A stretch of DNA of 64,000 nucleotides from assembly GCF_002860255.1 (NCBI RefSeq), contig NZ_PGVE01000037.1, positions 1 through 64,000 of the forward strand. Direction: 5' to 3'. The position numbers and the translations under genes were made by a program. The stretch's first letter is position 1. Each line of letters opens with the position of its first letter. Under the pieces are notes generated by a model, which saw only the letters and a program-made list of their open reading frames with translations, did not search any database and was not told the DNA's origin. The DNA comes from Neobacillus cucumis. GTDB lineage: Bacteria > Bacillota > Bacilli > Bacillales > Cytobacillaceae. Shown piece by piece: positions 8,066-16,020 of this stretch.

Positions 8066-8224
8066 TTAATCGCGCATGGCTCCTGCCTCTCGGGAAGTTA
8101 TTGCACCTTGTCCTGCGCTTATATCTTTTTGAATTTCTTGTTTTACTTTTTGTGCATTTGTTCCGGCAAATTCTGGATTCATAATAGAATTTAAATTCTC
8201 TTTAGGCTGCTGATCCTTTTGCAT
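8066..8224 (-). CDS. Small gamma-SASP-like spore protein, 52 aa
   Basis: A 52-aa hydrophilic protein rich in Gln, Asn, Lys and Ala. The EFAGTNAQKVKQE stretch resembles the EFASETNAQxVK repeats of gamma-type small acid-soluble spore proteins, here present once. A textbook ribosome site (GAGGAGG, six bases before ATG) supports expression. The 5' region faces the YfkJ-like gene, transcribed in the same direction. If the relation holds, it would be a spore-core amino acid reserve. The similarity is short, so an unrelated small sporulation protein is possible. Confidence 0.55.
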   Translation of the reverse strand: MQKDQQPKENLNSIMNPEFAGTNAQKVKQEIQKDISAGQGAITSREAGAMRD

Positions 8225-8326
8225 TCTAGTCCTCCTCAATTCAATTTATGGATTAACAATCATATTATTTACAAAACCGCACTCAATATATCCCGAAGAT
8301 TTGAGCCCTATCTATGGACAATCTTG

Positions 8327-8791
8327 TTATAAGTTTTGCTCTTTGCGTATTTTATTGAGTAATGCCCTGCACCCTGCTGAAACAAGACGATAGGTTTCAT
8401 CAAAATCACCTGTAAAAAATGGATCGGGGATATCTTTCCTGTATTTGGTCAGGTCGAGTAGCCTAATGACCTTTGGATGATTAGGCTTGCCTGTTATTCT
8501 GTAAATATTTTTTACGTTGTTTTTGTCCATACCAATAATATAGTCGAATCTCCAAAAGTCTTCTTTTCTTAGTTTGCGTCCAATAAGCCCATCTGAAGAG
8601 ATTTTATATTTCTTTAGAATTTCAAGAGTTCCTGCGTGCGGAGGGAAGCCAATTTGCCAAGAACTGGTTGCAGCGGAATCAACTGCGATTTTATTTGTCA
8701 ATTTTTCCTTTTTGACTAAGTGTCGAAACAAAGCTTCGGCCATCGGTGAACGGCAAATATTCCCCAGGCATATAAATAAAACGTTGATCAT
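8327..8791 (-). CDS. yfkJ: Low-molecular-weight protein tyrosine phosphatase, YfkJ-like
   Basis: 154-aa phosphatase. The P-loop CLGNICRS (nucleophile C8, R14) lies at the N-terminus and the general-acid Asp is in DPFFTGDF. Length and sequence match YfkJ of B. subtilis, which dephosphorylates tyrosine in stress and spore-related proteins. The ATG at 8791 is chosen: AAAAGGGG precedes it and the catalytic motif starts seven residues later, whereas the open frame upstream has no homology. In B. subtilis yfkJ lies between yfkK and yfkI; in this window those genes are about 44 kb away. Confidence 0.85.
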   Translation of the reverse strand: MINVLFICLGNICRSPMAEALFRHLVKKEKLTNKIAVDSAATSSWQIGFPPHAGTLEILKKYKISSDGLIGRKLRKEDFWRFDYIIGMDKNNVKNIYRITGKPNHPKVIRLLDLTKYRKDIPDPFFTGDFDETYRLVSAGCRALLNKIRKEQNL

Positions 8792-8927
8792 ACACTTTTC
8801 CCCTTTTAAATTATCTAATAAAATATGTAGCAGAACCAAATTGTGGAACGGCGCTAGTGCTAAAAGCCATTCATCTAAACAATATGCAGAAAAAACGATA
8901 TGTGCAAAAATTTCCAAGGTATCCCTT

Positions 8928-9293
8928 TTATGCTAATTTGTTTTCTAAATCACTTGAAAGTTTAAAGATCATTACTCGTTCTCCCGTAGTTGTACTAATA
9001 TCTGTGTGAAAACTCACTACCTCTTGCTTTGTTATTGTTAAGATAATTTCCTTTAAGTCTTCCTGGCCTGATTCTACCAAACTATTTCGGTTCCTTTTTA
9101 CAGATAACTTTCCCTCTTTATTGCTGCATAGTGAATATTCAGCAGGAGTTAGTATACGATGTAACGTAACAATCACCATGTCTTGTAAGATATCTGATTT
9201 AACAGATATTGACCCACGTCCAAGATAGCTTTTTTCCCAATGAGTTAAAGCTTTACTTATTTCGGCTTCAAGCATTCCTTTTGACTTGTCCAA
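8928..9293 (-). CDS. DUF2294 protein, YbcI-like (copy 1)
   Basis: 121-aa soluble DUF2294-family protein. Function is unknown, but B. subtilis carries its homologue YbcI in the same neighbourhood as the DabAB homologues. About 95 of 121 residues are identical, by eye, to the copy at 14892 on the other strand. The two copies thus flank the inorganic-carbon transporter genes as an inverted pair. ATG is preceded by GAGAGGGGA. A role linked to bicarbonate or CO2 handling is suggested by context only. Confidence 0.7.
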   Translation of the reverse strand: MDKSKGMLEAEISKALTHWEKSYLGRGSISVKSDILQDMVIVTLHRILTPAEYSLCSNKEGKLSVKRNRNSLVESGQEDLKEIILTITKQEVVSFHTDISTTTGERVMIFKLSSDLENKLA

Positions 9294-9469
9294 AATGATT
9301 CCCCTCTCTATGAAAAGTTACATATATATAGTCTAACAAACATTCTTGCTTTGCAATCCTGAAAGGGGATTAGAGCTGTGTCACGGAAAAACCATTTTTA
9401 TTACAGCAGTGTGAATGCACATCCCTTATACTAGATTTATAAGAGTTTTCTAGTAGGGAGGGGTATACG

Positions 9470-10135
9470 ATGAGAGTACTGGTAGTTGGTGCAGGTGCAG
9501 TCGGTGGATATTTTGGTGGCCGTTTAGCCGAAAAGGAGCTCGATGTTACCTTTCTAGAAAGAGAAGGGCGGAAAATAAGTCCAAACATGATATTGTATTT
9601 GGCGAATTATGCGGGGAAAGATCTGAAAGAATTATAAGAATTGAGGATGCCTTTAGCGGATCAAACACCGACTATCGGTTAAGTGAAAAAATTGTTCAAG
9701 ATCTTTGGGAGAAATATTTATTTATTACAACATTGTCAGGAATCACAACATTATTGAGGGCGCCAATCGGCCCAATTCGTGAGAGCCGCAGCGGGAGAGC
9801 GACGATCAGCAAATTATTAAATGAAATTGTTTCTGTGATGAAACGGCTAGATGCTCCGCTGCCCAATGATATTGAACAGCGAATTTTAAGCCAATTTGAT
9901 GGATTAGGATACATGATGAAGGCTTCCATGCAGCGCGATATGGAAAAATCACTTCCGATTGAAGCTGATCATTTGCAAGGATACCTCCTAGAGACCGCCC
10001 GTAAAAGGGACATTTCCAGTTCCAGTTTTAGAAGCGGTTTATGCGAATCTGATAGTTTATGAAAAACATTATAAAAGAACCGATGAAAGAGGCACTATCA
10101 CCGTCGACAATAATTGCGAAAAAAATTTGGTATGA
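9470..10135 (+). pseudogene. Decayed ketopantoate reductase-like gene (panE/apbA family)
   Basis: The first 35 codons encode a clear Rossmann start ([19 protein letters not shown]). The reading then jumps to a second frame with a stretch normally about 100 residues further on (DIVFGEL...DLWEKYLF), showing an internal deletion with a frameshift at about 9577-9588. The C-terminal ApbA domain follows, with the active-site Lys region (MMKASMQRDMEKS) and EADHLQGYLL. A second lesion is an extra T in the TTT at 10013-10015: shifting the frame there restores VPVLEAVYANLIVYE. A gene with good AGGGAGGGG ribosome site has therefore been lost. The functional parent was a 2-dehydropantoate 2-reductase-type enzyme. 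Confidence 0.8.
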
Positions 10136-10509
10136 AAGATATAGCGAATTGCTCGAAGACCCAGTAAGTTTGTACCAAATTTCAACTTGACATAATGTTT
10201 CTCTAATAGTAAAATTTTTTTCATAAATAAATTGATTAAATGTTTTCCTGATGAAATAGATTACTTTAGCATAAGGTTTAACTATGTATTGATTTTATGA
10301 AAAAGTAAATCTCTAACAAAGAGGTAATCTGTAAATCTACCTCCTTAGGAATGAAAATCATATTACATAATAGGTAGACTATTAAAAGGCCCGAATGGCC
10401 CGTTAAAAGTAAACCGACAATTTTCAAAGTTTAATGGTTTTGACCATTATCCTTAAAAATTGTCGGTTTTTTTGTTTTTTTAAAATTAAACAGAAAGGAA
10501 TGTAGTGTA
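10136..10509. other. Gene-poor gap before the dab operon
   Basis: AT-rich stretch between the panE remnant and dabB. Apart from the strong hairpin at 10411-10476 and a short GGCCCG/CGGGCC-like element just before it, no gene or known riboswitch was recognised. Confidence 0.5.
10411..10476 (+). terminator. Nested hairpin with T-tract upstream of dabB
   Basis: Outer stem AAACCGACAATTTT pairs with AAAATTGTCGGTTT. An inner stem TAATGGT/ACCATTA sits in its loop, and TTTTTTTG follows. It has the form of an intrinsic terminator. It could end transcription of the decayed panE region or act as an attenuator about 105 bases ahead of dabB. Confidence 0.7.
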
Positions 10510-10587
10510 ATGAGGAAAATCGGTCAAAGTCTGATATTTAGAATGTTGGTTTATTCTGTCCATCGAGGGAGGGGAGAAAAATGTTAA
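10510..10587 (+). CDS. Possible 25-aa leader ORF overlapping the dabB start
   Basis: ATG at 10510 opens a 25-codon frame that ends at a TAA inside the first codons of dabB (ATGTTAA). GAAAGGAATG lies upstream as a possible ribosome site. Such an arrangement could couple translation of dabB to the leader. The peptide (rich in Arg and hydrophobic residues) has no recognisable homology, and chance is a serious alternative. Confidence 0.25.
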   Translation: MRKIGQSLIFRMLVYSVHRGRGEKC

Positions 10588-12104
10588 ATTCCCTGCCAGA
10601 AATATTTTTTATATTGCTTACGATATCGGTGCTCAGTGGACTGTTCCTGTTATATCCAAGGGTTCCACTGTCTTTTGTTCGGATTCATATCGGTATCACA
10701 TTGCTGCCTCCAGCCGCTGCCCTACTAGCCCTTGTTGCGACCAAAGGGACCATGATTTACGGCCCCTGGCGACTTGATGCCCTATCATGGATGCTGGTAT
10801 TGTTTGTCCTTACCATCGGTTTTATCGTGCAGCGCTATTCTTTTCGTTACTTTTTGGGTGATCGTTCCTATCGGAAATATTTTGCCTTACTGACCATTAC
10901 TACTACTGCTGATTCAGTTGTCTGGCTTAGTAATGATCTTCGCCTGTTGCTGATTAGCTGGGGGGCTACACTCCTGGGGCTAATATTGCTGATAGGATTA
11001 AATAAAGAGTGGAGTGTTGCTAGAAACGCAGCTAAACAATCAGGACGTCTGTTTGCAATAGGCTGGCTTATCCTGTTGGGAGCTGTCATCTGGGTAACCC
11101 AAGCTACCGGGCATTGGCAGTTGTCAATTGTCCTCACCAAAAGCAGTCTTACACATCTTGATTTATGGGAAAGAACTTGTATTAGCTTGATGCTAATCTT
11201 GACTGTCGTAATTCCTTCAGCACAATGGCCCTTCCAACGCTGGCTATTGCATTCAGTAGTAACTCCAACGCCTGTATCTGCGGTAATGCATGCTGGATTA
11301 GTGAATGCAGGCGGAATTATCTTGACTAGGTTCTCACCGCTTTTTAGTGGAGATATTGCCCAAATCGTTTTACTTGTATTGTCTAGTATTTCAGTAATGA
11401 TAGGTACCGGAATTATGCTGGTCCAGGTTGATTATAAACGGCAGTTGGTTGGGTCTACAATTTCGCAGATGGGGTTCATGTTAATCCAATGTGCATTAGG
11501 TGCTTTTTTGGCAGCCATTATCCACGCTGTCCTACATGGTCTATTTAAGTCAACTCTTTTCTTACAGGCTGGCTCTGTGCTTCATCATCAAAAGGAGTCA
11601 ACATCTGGTTCGAACCAGCCATCGTCATTATTATGGACAATCACAGGCGGGATTTTAGGTCTTCTGACGGCACTTGGTCTTTGGATATCTTCTGCTGGTG
11701 AGATTTATCAATTAATAAGCGCTCTTACCTTAGGGTGGTCAATTTCATTAGCCTGGACCCAGCTTGTTGCTTTTGGATCTGGACATATCGCGCGGATTGC
11801 AGGATGTACTTTATTTGTAATAGCTGCAATTGTATATAATTTCATACATGAAGTTTTTAAGGGTGTATTACAAAATTCAATCCCGAAGGGAATTCAACCA
11901 TCAGAACCGGCAGCCATTTTACTTCTGATTTTTTTATTGACTGGTAGTGCTGCAGGTGTATGGCTTGCTCGTCATCGTTCATCAGCTGCCTATGCTGTTA
12001 TTTATCTTTGGCTAGTACGATTGGGTGAGCCTCAAAATAATTTGGTCGAAAGTCATCCTAAGTATTTGACACAATCATTCTTTAGAGGAGGTCATTTACG
12101 ATGA
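10581..12104 (+). CDS. dabB: Inorganic carbon transporter subunit DabB (NuoL/MrpA-like)
   Basis: 507-aa polytopic membrane protein of the proton-conducting NADH-dehydrogenase-subunit-5 family. The motif TPTPVSAVMHAGLVNAGG, typical of ion-translocating antiporter-like subunits, lies around residue 235. A second His-containing helix (AAIIHAVLHGLFK) follows. Directly behind it, overlapping by ATGA, is dabA. This pair matches the DAB energy-coupled CO2/bicarbonate accumulation systems and B. subtilis ndhF-ybcC. DabB is expected to couple cation flow to CO2 hydration by DabA. The start is supported by GAGGGAGGGGAG just upstream. Confidence 0.88.
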   Translation: MLNSLPEIFFILLTISVLSGLFLLYPRVPLSFVRIHIGITLLPPAAALLALVATKGTMIYGPWRLDALSWMLVLFVLTIGFIVQRYSFRYFLGDRSYRKYFALLTITTTADSVVWLSNDLRLLLISWGATLLGLILLIGLNKEWSVARNAAKQSGRLFAIGWLILLGAVIWVTQATGHWQLSIVLTKSSLTHLDLWERTCISLMLILTVVIPSAQWPFQRWLLHSVVTPTPVSAVMHAGLVNAGGIILTRFSPLFSGDIAQIVLLVLSSISVMIGTGIMLVQVDYKRQLVGSTISQMGFMLIQCALGAFLAAIIHAVLHGLFKSTLFLQAGSVLHHQKESTSGSNQPSSLLWTITGGILGLLTALGLWISSAGEIYQLISALTLGWSISLAWTQLVAFGSGHIARIAGCTLFVIAAIVYNFIHEVFKGVLQNSIPKGIQPSEPAAILLLIFLLTGSAAGVWLARHRSSAAYAVIYLWLVRLGEPQNNLVESHPKYLTQSFFRGGHLR

Positions 12105-14713
12105 ATTCAACATTAGCAGAAACATTACATTGGGAAAAGTCTCCTGATAGTCTTGATTTTAATCTTAATGACCTGGTAAAATCCGCAAGCAGCGTTATTG
12201 CACCGCTCGGGCCTCTTAACACATTTGCAGCACGTAACCCCTGGGCAGGCTTGGAGGGACAAACGTTTGAAAAGACGGCTCACTGGCTCAAAGATACTTG
12301 TGATATAGATATCTTTCCTAGTGACTCCGTTTTTCAGTCTGCGTGGGAACGGGGCAAGATTCATCGGGATTTTTTAGAAAATGGACTTCAACATTGGCTA
12401 AACACACAATCTTTGGAGTTGCCGCATGAGGTCGCAGAGCGGTTTTGCCGAGCTGCACTCTTTCAAAATCAACTATCTTCCAGCACTTTCGAAGAACCTG
12501 AATTAAAAAGCATGGCAAAAAAACTAAATCACTTTACATTACAAATGACCAAAAAACATACAATCAAAACATATAGCCAGCGCTTGGAACAGTTGAGAAG
12601 GGTAAATGCAGCTCACGATCTTAACTGCGATATTATTAAGTGGTGTAAATTGTTTCTTGATGAGTCCCAAGCTGTCTGGTCCATGCCAAATCGTGAAGAG
12701 GGTTTCTATCGTGCGTGGCGGAAATTAGTTCAGTACGACCCGACACTTAGCCGTAAGGTACGTAAAGAGCTAAGTGATTTGCCAGAAGAAGCTGATGCAG
12801 CCTTAATGGAAGTTTTACTTGCACTCGACATTAGACATTCAGAAATTCAGGACTATTTTGAAGCGCATTTGCTTGCTTTACCGGGTTGGAGTGGCATGAT
12901 GCTTTGGCGTTCGCAGCAATCAAGCGAAGAAAGTTCGCTGCTGCTTGACTATTTAGCTGTCCGAATTTCGATGGAATGGGCTTTAATTAAACCCTTTCTT
13001 CCCTTGCCTGAAAAAAGAAATAATAAAATACATTTAGAACCATTGATTAAAGCCTGGGCGGAATGGGGGAACCTGCCAATCAATGGCTGGTCAAAGTTAT
13101 CATCCACAGAAATAAAGGCATATTTGACCCTTGCATATCGTTTTGATAAGATTCTACGCAATCGACTTTGGCTTGAAGCATGGGAAAAAACATATGAAGA
13201 CCAATTAGAGAAGATGCTTACATCCCAATGGCCGGCAGAGAAGGAAGAAAACATAAAGCCGGCACTGGCTCAGTTTGTATTTTGCATTGATGTTCGTTCA
13301 GAGTCTTTTCGCAGCAAACTTGAAAGAGGAGGAGATTTTAAGACTTTTGGAACAGCAGGCTTTTTCGGACTACCAATTGAAACCTGCGAGCTTGGCAGTA
13401 ACCACACGCATAACTCTTTGCCTGTAATGTATAAACCGCAATACAAAATAAAAGAGTTTTCACTGGAGTCTGAATTCTATCAACAACGGCATCATGTCGT
13501 CAGTTCAATAAGTTATACATTTAATACGATGAAACATCATCTGATTTCCAGTATGGTATTGCCGGAAATTAGCGGTCCTTGGCTCAGCCTGCAAACGCTG
13601 GCTCGCAGTTTTGTACCTCGGAGTGCAGGCAGGACATTAAGGGAATTGCAAGAAAGATGGCTGCGTAAACCATCCACGGAACTCTCGCTTGACCAAATGC
13701 GAACATCGGAAACAGTTCTGCCAATTGGCTTTTCGGTGAAAGAAAAAGTACACTATGTACGGCAGGCTCTAATAATGATGGGACTCACCGATCATTTTGC
13801 TCCACTAGTGGTTATTTGTGGGCATGGAAGTCACAGCACGAACAATCCATATAGTTCCTCACTCGACTGCGGAGCATGTGGAGGAGCATCAAGCGGATTC
13901 AATGCAAGAGTGCTGGCAACAATGTGTAATCTGGAAACCGTAAGGAAGAGCCTTGAAACAGAGGGAATAATCATTCCGAAAAATACAGTTTTTGCAGCTG
14001 CTGAGCATATTACCACACTTGATGAATTGCGTTGGATTTACGTTCCAGAACTATCAGATGAAGCTAAGGAAGCTTTTAATCGTGTCCAAGCCGAGTTGCC
14101 AAAGGTGAGTGAGGAAGCCAATGCCGATCGGATTCCGCTATTGACAAATCTCGGAACCTATTGTAAAAATCCGAAGGCTGAGGCACAGCGGCTTTCTGAA
14201 GATTGGAGTGAGGTACGTCCGGAATGGGGCTTGGCGCGCAACGCTGCGTTTATCATCGGGGAACGCCGGCTGACCAAAGGATGCAATCTGGGTGGAAGAG
14301 TTTTCCTCAATAATTATAACTGGAAGAAGGATAAAAACGGTGATATTCTCGCAAACATTATTTCTGGTCCGGCAACGGTAGCTCAATGGATTAACCTTCA
14401 ATATTATGCATCTACAGTTGCCCCTCACTATTATGGAAGTGGGAATAAAACAACCCAAACCGTGACAGCTGGTCTAGGGGTCATGCAGGGAAACGCCAGT
14501 GACTTACTATCCGGACTTCCCTGGCAGTCTGTAATGAAATCAGATGAAGAGCCATATCATGAGCCACTACGTTTGCTGGTGGTCATCCAAGCACCGAGGG
14601 AATATGTAAAACGGATGCTGTACCACGATCATTCCTTTCAGCAAAAAGTGAAAAACGGATGGATTCGGCTTGCATCCATTGACCCGGAAGGACAATGGGA
14701 AAGTTGGTCTTAA
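12101..14713 (+). CDS. dabA: Inorganic carbon transporter subunit DabA (DUF2309)
   Basis: 870-aa DUF2309 protein, peripheral partner of DabB. DabA proteins contain a beta-carbonic-anhydrase-like zinc site formed by Cys, Asp, His and Cys. These are seen here as C395 and D397 (FCIDVRSE) and H575 and C590 (GHGS...LDCGACGG). The C-x-D spacing and the 15-residue His-to-Cys spacing match characterised DabA. All catalytic residues are thus present and the protein should be active in one-way CO2 hydration. The start codon overlaps the dabB stop. A hairpin without T-tract (14748-14782) follows the gene. Confidence 0.9.
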   Translation: MNSTLAETLHWEKSPDSLDFNLNDLVKSASSVIAPLGPLNTFAARNPWAGLEGQTFEKTAHWLKDTCDIDIFPSDSVFQSAWERGKIHRDFLENGLQHWLNTQSLELPHEVAERFCRAALFQNQLSSSTFEEPELKSMAKKLNHFTLQMTKKHTIKTYSQRLEQLRRVNAAHDLNCDIIKWCKLFLDESQAVWSMPNREEGFYRAWRKLVQYDPTLSRKVRKELSDLPEEADAALMEVLLALDIRHSEIQDYFEAHLLALPGWSGMMLWRSQQSSEESSLLLDYLAVRISMEWALIKPFLPLPEKRNNKIHLEPLIKAWAEWGNLPINGWSKLSSTEIKAYLTLAYRFDKILRNRLWLEAWEKTYEDQLEKMLTSQWPAEKEENIKPALAQFVFCIDVRSESFRSKLERGGDFKTFGTAGFFGLPIETCELGSNHTHNSLPVMYKPQYKIKEFSLESEFYQQRHHVVSSISYTFNTMKHHLISSMVLPEISGPWLSLQTLARSFVPRSAGRTLRELQERWLRKPSTELSLDQMRTSETVLPIGFSVKEKVHYVRQALIMMGLTDHFAPLVVICGHGSHSTNNPYSSSLDCGACGGASSGFNARVLATMCNLETVRKSLETEGIIIPKNTVFAAAEHITTLDELRWIYVPELSDEAKEAFNRVQAELPKVSEEANADRIPLLTNLGTYCKNPKAEAQRLSEDWSEVRPEWGLARNAAFIIGERRLTKGCNLGGRVFLNNYNWKKDKNGDILANIISGPATVAQWINLQYYASTVAPHYYGSGNKTTQTVTAGLGVMQGNASDLLSGLPWQSVMKSDEEPYHEPLRLLVVIQAPREYVKRMLYHDHSFQQKVKNGWIRLASIDPEGQWESWS

Positions 14714-14891
14714 CAATTCCCGGTTTTATATAAATATACTTGTGTGGGCTGCTTTTTTCGGCTCCTTATAGCAAAAGGCAGCTAACTTTCCGAAAGAAAG
14801 TGTAATTTAGAAAAAAAGATTGTTTTTAGAATATTATAGGCAATGTTTGGCTATCCATGAATGTAACTTTGAATAAAGGAAAGGAATTGGT

Positions 14892-15257
14892 ATGGAGAAA
14901 TCAAAAGGAATGCTTGAAGCTGAAATAAGTAAAGCCTTAACACATTGGGAGAAAAATTATCTTGGACGGGGCTCCGTATCAGTTAAATCAGATATCTTAC
15001 GGGATATGGTGATTGTGATTCTTGGCGCTATATTAACTCCTGCAGAATATGAAGTATGTCAGGATAAAGAAGGATTGTTATCAGTAAAAGAATATCGCAA
15101 CAGTTTAGTGGAATCCGGTCTGGGTGATATAAAGGAAATCATCTTAACGATAACAGGGGAAGAAGTAATTAGCTTTCACACCGATATTAGTACGCAAACT
15201 GGAGAACGAGCAATGATCTTTAAGCTTTCTAGCAATCTGCAAAGCAAATTAAGTTAG
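14892..15257 (+). CDS. DUF2294 protein, YbcI-like (copy 2)
   Basis: 121-aa paralogue of the protein at 8928, differing mainly in the middle third (around residues 43-90). A GGAAAGGAA ribosome site precedes ATG. It lies downstream of dabA in the same direction, like ybcI in B. subtilis, so it is the better candidate for the ancestral copy. Function unknown; the family is soluble, without membrane segments or cofactor motifs. Confidence 0.7.
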   Translation: MEKSKGMLEAEISKALTHWEKNYLGRGSVSVKSDILRDMVIVILGAILTPAEYEVCQDKEGLLSVKEYRNSLVESGLGDIKEIILTITGEEVISFHTDISTQTGERAMIFKLSSNLQSKLS

Positions 15258-15346
15258 TAATAAGAAAAAAATTTGAACACTTTTTCTAAAGGGAAGTATC
15301 AGAAACTTATTTAGAGTAGAATACAAATATTAATGGGGTGAATATG

Positions 15347-15841
15347 ATGTCTAAAGATGAAAAGAAAAAAGTACTATATGTGATTGGTATGGACCATAAA
15401 TTAGAACGTTTTATAAAAGAAGAAGCCAAAGTCAACCCGGAAAATATGATTATCTTGCAAAGATATCAACCAGTCATTCCACACCCCTTCGATGAATTAA
15501 TGAGGGACATCATCATTGCGGTCTTTCAGGAAAATGTAGAAGAAATCGTTGTGGCCTTCACAGATGATTATCAAAAAGATACTGAGGATATGCTGATCAA
15601 AATTAATAAAAACAAAGAATTAAATGAGAAGATTCAAACACTGGATTACCTTTTTAAAAATACCAAGCCGGAATTTCCTAAGGGTACGGTGAGTGATTGG
15701 TTACAGGGGGGCAAAACTTTAATGGATAGTGTCAAAAAAACAGTCCACATCATTCGCCATCATCCACTGCTTCCGTCACATTTAAAGGTCAAGGTATTAT
15801 TTATTGAACAGCAGAATGAAAAGCTATCAAAAATTGTATAA
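15347..15841 (+). CDS. Beta-carbonic-anhydrase-like protein lacking zinc ligands
   Basis: 164-aa protein whose layout follows short beta-carbonic anhydrases: VLYVIGMDHKLERF where the CxDxR motif is expected, then RDIIIAVFQENVEEIVVAFTDD where the S(A/L)xxxxGxxxIxVxGHxxCG segment is expected. The zinc ligands Cys, His and Cys appear to be replaced (Gly, Phe, Asp); only the Asp of the first motif is kept. It lies just downstream of the DabA/DUF2294 genes, as the carbonic-anhydrase-like ybcF does near its homologues. A regulatory or structural role in carbon uptake is more likely than catalysis. ATG at 15347 is chosen from GGGGTG spacing; an in-frame GTG at 15338 is possible. Confidence 0.6.
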   Translation: MSKDEKKKVLYVIGMDHKLERFIKEEAKVNPENMIILQRYQPVIPHPFDELMRDIIIAVFQENVEEIVVAFTDDYQKDTEDMLIKINKNKELNEKIQTLDYLFKNTKPEFPKGTVSDWLQGGKTLMDSVKKTVHIIRHHPLLPSHLKVKVLFIEQQNEKLSKIV

Positions 15842-15955
15842 GAAATTATTTACCTAATATAGTAAAATGGGAAAAGATTTAAGGAGACGTACGAAAGTTA
15901 GGATACATACGATTCAGTAACGGAAACTTATGCTCAATAGGCCGATTAAATAGTA

Positions 15956-15990
15956 AAATGCTCAGAGTTTTTATGCTCTGAGCATTTTTT
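15956..15990. terminator. Bidirectional terminator between CA-like gene and glnS
   Basis: A perfect AAATGCTCAGAG/CTCTGAGCATTT stem has T-runs on both strands. It serves the converging genes at 15347 (+) and 16021 (-). Confidence 0.85.
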
Positions 15991-16020
15991 ATCCTGATTA
16001 TTGTGTTTTCGCACCAAATG

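Noticed and set aside
8006..8194. 62-aa frame on the plus strand after the nre cluster
   Set aside because: No ribosome site, Cys/Phe/Leu-rich nonsense composition, and it lies antisense to the better supported 52-aa gene at 8066-8224.
9370..9588. 72-aa minus-strand frame
   Set aside because: It is antisense to the recognisable Rossmann start of the panE remnant and has no ribosome site.
10083..10190. 35-codon frame at the end of the panE remnant
   Set aside because: Weak ribosome site and no family resemblance; probably chance in decaying sequence.
14748..14782. GCTGCTTTTT/AAAAGGCAGC hairpin after dabA, considered as terminator
   Set aside because: No T-tract follows on the plus strand, so it is only noted as a possible processing or stability element.
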